Part shown: positions 61,707 through 64,000 of the stretch, one piece after another
Layout: every line of letters begins with the position of its first letter
Numbering within the stretch: position 1 is the first letter of the stretch
Assembly: GCA_910575405.1 (NCBI GenBank)
Contig: CAJTER010000015.1
Location: forward strand, 27,555-91,554
Reading direction: 5' to 3'
DNA: 64,000 nucleotides
DNA from: Clostridia bacterium
GTDB lineage: Bacteria > Bacillota > Clostridia > Peptostreptococcales > Anaerovoracaceae
Notes under the pieces: generated by a model
Seen by the model: the letters and a program-made list of their open reading frames with translations, nothing else
Databases searched by the model: none
What the model was told of the DNA's origin: nothing
Made by a program: the position numbers and the translations under genes

Positions 61707-62564
61707 TTACTTTTGCGAATCTATAATCGGAGTGCCACCCTGAATAGTGATCCATCCGTGCTCTTTACGGGCTTCCATTTCCCATTTTTTGATTAAGTTC
61801 GATGTAATGGATGCAGCCTCCAGTTTGTTTGCCTCTGCCTGTCCCTTTGCTTTTGCAACGGCGGCTTCTGCTTCACCCTGGGCCTCAATCTTTTTGGTCT
61901 GAGCCAGAATCTTTTGCTTTTCCTGCTCTTGTTTGGCTGCTTCTACTTCCTGAGCCTTCTTGCTCCGCTCTGTAATGGCTTTCTTAATGGCCTTGTCCGG
62001 TTCCGTCCGTGGCAGGGTGGCGGATTCTACAATCACGCCATAGACGGCAAGCTTGTCCTTTAAGTGGGCTGTCAGCTCCGTATTTAATTCCGACTTTTTA
62101 TCCATGAAGGCTTCCAGAACGCTGTATTCCGCTGTCACCTCATTGACGTAGGTTTTCACCTTGCTCTTGATGCGGGTGTTAATGATGTCCTCTCCCGACA
62201 GGCCACGGTATTTCTTTGCAATCTCCGGAATATCTTCTGCCGCAAAGTGATAGGACATTTCCAGGTCTACATTCAGTACGCCGTCTTTACAGGTTGCGTT
62301 AAAGGATTCGTTTTCCCTGGAGCCGTCCTGCTTTGCTTTTGTAAGAAGCAGCTGCTCGGTTGCTACCGAATACTCGGTGACTTTTTTGTTTGGCGCTACC
62401 AGGTGCCAGCCCTCCGTCAATACCTCGTCGGAAGTTCCGCCGCTGATAGAGTAGATACTGCCCACACAGCCGCGCGGGATTTTCTCTACGCATAACACGA
62501 CGAATACCAGGGCGATGATTAGCGCTGCCAGGATGATTCCCAGCCCTTTTAATTTGTTACTCAT
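61707..62564 (-). CDS. SPFH/prohibitin-family membrane protein, phage-encoded
   Basis: The 285-residue protein has an N-terminal membrane anchor (LGIILAALIIALVFVVLCVE), an SPFH/Band 7 domain (about 30-190, including VEKIPRGCVGSIYSI and VLNVDLEMSYHFA), and an Ala/Glu/Lys coiled coil (190-260). SPFH proteins oligomerise at membranes and often control FtsH or other proteases. It is translationally coupled to a 50-residue membrane peptide upstream. No phage role is established. Confidence 0.82.
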   Translation of the reverse strand: MSNKLKGLGIILAALIIALVFVVLCVEKIPRGCVGSIYSISGGTSDEVLTEGWHLVAPNKKVTEYSVATEQLLLTKAKQDGSRENESFNATCKDGVLNVDLEMSYHFAAEDIPEIAKKYRGLSGEDIINTRIKSKVKTYVNEVTAEYSVLEAFMDKKSELNTELTAHLKDKLAVYGVIVESATLPRTEPDKAIKKAITERSKKAQEVEAAKQEQEKQKILAQTKKIEAQGEAEAAVAKAKGQAEANKLEAASITSNLIKKWEMEARKEHGWITIQGGTPIIDSQK

Positions 62565-62712
62565 GGTTCTCTTTCTCCTTTTCTGTTTCTTCTGTTTTGT
62601 AAGTGTTAATAAAGCCTTCTGTTTTGTTGTAGAGTTTGGTCCCCCAGAAGTGGGAAATTGCTACCCCAAAGGCAACTACAACAAGAAATAGCAATGCCCA
62701 AAGTACAATCAT
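62560..62712 (-). CDS. 50-residue single-span membrane peptide
   Basis: ATG 62712 follows an AAAGGAGGG SD and opens 50 codons: one membrane helix (IVLWALLFLVVVAFGVAISH) and a polar tail (ETEKEKENHE). Its TAA overlaps the SPFH ATG (ATGAGTAA), so the two are coupled. I know no family. It probably works with the SPFH protein. Confidence 0.65.
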
Positions 62713-62752
62713 GATACCCTCCTTTCCCTCACTTGCATTGGACTAATGAAAA

Positions 62753-62995
62753 CTAATCGCGCTGATCATACCATCCCAGCACCTCGGTTTCATCCGGCAT
62801 ACCACCATCGTCTCTGCATACGTCAACAATTTTTACGCCTTCCACCTGATACAGCACCTGGCAAACTTCGTCTAACTCATTAAAGTTCTGGTCCAAATGC
62901 TCATCGGCTACATCCAGCAGTTCCTCGTTCTCAACCTCTACTTCGATGTAATGGTCAAACTGTACTTTCTCCACTACCTGTAATTTTGCTCTCAT
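62753..62995 (-). CDS. Small phage protein, unknown
   Basis: The 80-residue acidic protein starts MRAKLQVVEKVQFDHYIEVE. The start at 62995 has AGGAGG ahead and an ATGA overlap with the upstream gene. The pattern hints at a small alpha/beta fold. No family is recognised. The frame extends to 63076 over the neighbour. Confidence 0.55.
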   Translation of the reverse strand: MRAKLQVVEKVQFDHYIEVEVENEELLDVADEHLDQNFNELDEVCQVLYQVEGVKIVDVCRDDGGMPDETEVLGWYDQRD

Positions 62996-63168
62996 TTCGA
63001 TTCCTCCTGTTCTCCTATCAAAATCAATCTGCCTTGCTCCTGCAAATCCTCCAGCTCGGCAAGCTTCTGTATGCACCTGCTGTGCCCATTAGCCCTCAAA
63101 TCCATCCGGGGGATTGCATGTCTTTCGTCTACCCCGTGTATCCACTCTGTTAAACGTTCTGTTTCCAT
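62992..63168 (-). CDS. Small phage protein, unknown
   Basis: The 58-residue protein starts METERLTEWIHGVDERHAIP, with an AAAGGAGGG SD upstream. Its stop overlaps the next start (ATGA). Frame residues before 63168 belong to the YopX overlap. No family is recognised. Confidence 0.5.
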   Translation of the reverse strand: METERLTEWIHGVDERHAIPRMDLRANGHSRCIQKLAELEDLQEQGRLILIGEQEESK

Positions 63169-63175
63169 GGTTCTT

Positions 63176-63604
63176 TTATCCCTCCTTTCCCAGCAGCTCC
63201 GGATTATCCCAGCGGTTGCCAATAACCTTGTAACTCTTCATGGTGCCGGTGTTCATACTGGGCGTCCAGGTTGTTTCTTCTGCGGCCCTTGCCAGATATC
63301 CCGCTATGCTCTCACAGTATTCAACAACATAGACCGGCCCACGCTTGCCCTTGATGATATCCCCCTCAAAAATTCGGTTTCCGTCTGCGTCATACAGGCC
63401 GGTGAATTGCCCAAGTGTATCTGCCTGAATTTCTGTACAACGCATTGCCCTTGGGGTCAGATAGTCAGTAACGCTGCTGAAAGCGATTAACACATGTTGT
63501 ACATCCTCCCTTGCATTTGGATACCGCATCTGGCATACATAGTAGCCCCATAACCATTTACCATTGTCGATCCGTTTTCCCCGGAATATAATTTCTCTGC
63601 TCAT
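63176..63604 (-). CDS. YopX-family phage protein
   Basis: The 142-residue protein shows the YopX pattern: REIIFRGKRIDNGKWLWGYY at the start, TLGQFTGLYDADGNRIFEGD in the middle (the YopX signature) and GNRWDNPELL at the end. The function is unknown; it is common in Firmicutes phage accessory regions. ATGA overlaps the upstream gene. Confidence 0.85.
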   Translation of the reverse strand: MSREIIFRGKRIDNGKWLWGYYVCQMRYPNAREDVQHVLIAFSSVTDYLTPRAMRCTEIQADTLGQFTGLYDADGNRIFEGDIIKGKRGPVYVVEYCESIAGYLARAAEETTWTPSMNTGTMKSYKVIGNRWDNPELLGKEG

Positions 63605-63855
63605 TGCTCCTGTGCCTCCAAATCACTAATATCCAAACATTCCTCATATAGGTCCGCGATGGCCCTGCGGTTCTTCCAGGTATGCCCCAGCTTTTGCTCT
63701 GCCAGAACGTATTCATGCATCAGCTCAGGATACCGGATGATATTTTCTGCAATCTGGTCATCCTTTGCAAAGATACACATCATGCAGCTGCACCGCTGTA
63801 TGTAGCCATAGCAGGGGTGTGCATCCAGTCCCAGCTTCTTGCCCCACTCAAACAT
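63601..63855 (-). pseudogene. C-terminal fragment of a phage PAPS-reductase-like protein
   Basis: The 84 residues from ATG 63855 (MFEWGKKLGLDAHPCYGYIQ, then CSCMMCIFAKDD and YPELMHEYVLAEQKLGHTW) match the Cys-rich C-terminal part of phage phosphoadenosine phosphosulfate reductase-like (PP-loop) proteins, normally 250-300 residues. The N-terminal PP-loop domain is missing. Coding similarity seems to begin just upstream in frame, but a TGA near 63890 closes the frame. The SD is too near the ATG (AAGGGG then two bases). The gene is probably broken by an event whose edge lies at 63860-63900. Confidence 0.55.
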
Positions 63856-63924
63856 TTCCCCTTGTATTATAATCTCGTAGCTATAACGTACTCATTTGTA
63901 CTTGATGCTATACTGTTTGAGATA

Positions 63925-63982
63925 CTGTGGATTGGTTCGTTTCTCCTACCACTTGATGGTTAACGAAAGGCTCCAACCACAG
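63925..63982 (-). other. Nested 58-nt hairpin, candidate transposon end or structured RNA
   Basis: CTGTGG/CCACAG, TTGG/CCAA, TTCGTT/AACGAA and ACCA/TGGT pair in turn from outside in, with small bulges and a five-base loop, forming one long imperfect stem. It lies directly upstream of the truncated PAPS-reductase-like gene. Subterminal hairpins of this kind mark the right ends of IS200/IS605-type elements and the 3' part of their TnpB-linked RNA. The rest of that element would be outside the window. The assignment is inference. Confidence 0.35.
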
Positions 63983-64000
63983 CTCTCTGCATCATTGTTG

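Larger units (their letters stand above)
40896..64000 (-). mobile_element. Partial prophage (Siphovirus-type), lysis end at left
   Basis: All genes from 41005 to the right edge fit one temperate phage genome read on the minus strand: accessory and regulator genes, terminases, portal, head, connectors, tail, tail tip, amidase and holin. Integrase, repressor and replication genes are not seen and should lie beyond 64000. The left boundary is between the ychF terminator (40849) and the holin stop (41005); the exact attachment core cannot be found without the other end. Structural genes are intact apart from an unusual tail-tube fusion, so the phage may be functional. Confidence 0.88.

Overview
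The window reads as a chromosomal segment of a low-to-moderate GC Gram-positive anaerobe of the class Clostridia. The evidence is a Firmicutes-type division and cell-wall (dcw) cluster, the pheS-pheT-zapA-mutS2 order, several genes with TTG or GTG starts behind strong Shine-Dalgarno (SD) sequences, and a Siphovirus-type prophage of the Gram-positive kind. A member of the Anaerovoracaceae (Family XIII) or a neighbour is my guess from layout only. Nearly all genes lie on the minus strand, so transcription mostly runs from high to low coordinates.

Left region (1-9.4 kb): the 5' part of recQ, a divergent PHP-domain phosphoesterase, an MBL-fold hydrolase, a RarD/EamA permease, two fused ATPase-permease ABC proteins of the antimicrobial-peptide/MacB type, a DUF4186 protein and tRNA-Ser(CGA). 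From 9.4 to 22.4 kb there is a TPR protein, two radical SAM proteins, argS, a DUF523 protein, mutS2, zapA, pheT, pheS and a SPOUT rRNA methyltransferase.

Central region (22.5-37.2 kb): the dcw cluster in transcription order mraZ, rsmH, ftsL, ftsI/spoVD, murE, murF, mraY, murD, ftsW, murG, murA, ftsQ, ftsZ. It begins at a promoter overlaid by an MraZ-box array. ftsA, murB and murC are absent here, murE lacks its N-terminal domain, and the murA SD lies in a hairpin. sfsA follows upstream, then a divergent operon of a lipoprotein, lgt and ychF ending in a strong terminator.

Right region (about 40.9-64 kb): a partial prophage with the lysis end next to ychF. Read 5' to 3' on the minus strand it has accessory genes (a cut-down PAPS-reductase-like gene, YopX, small proteins, an SPFH/prohibitin protein with a tiny membrane partner), a sigma-like regulator, a hicAB toxin-antitoxin, terminases, portal, a head protein fused to an ADP-ribosyltransferase domain, scaffold, capsid, connectors, a tail tube/chaperone fusion with a probable -1 frameshift, tape measure, tail tip, amidase and holin. 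Integrase and repressor must lie beyond the right edge. A type I toxin-antitoxin module lies between the tail and lysis genes: a 27-aa holin-like toxin and a convergent antisense RNA whose promoter/5' regions are inverted copies of each other. At the far right edge a nested 58-nt hairpin adjoins the truncated PAPS-reductase gene and may be the end of an IS200/IS605-like element.

All calls come from reading the sequence and recognising families; no database search was run.
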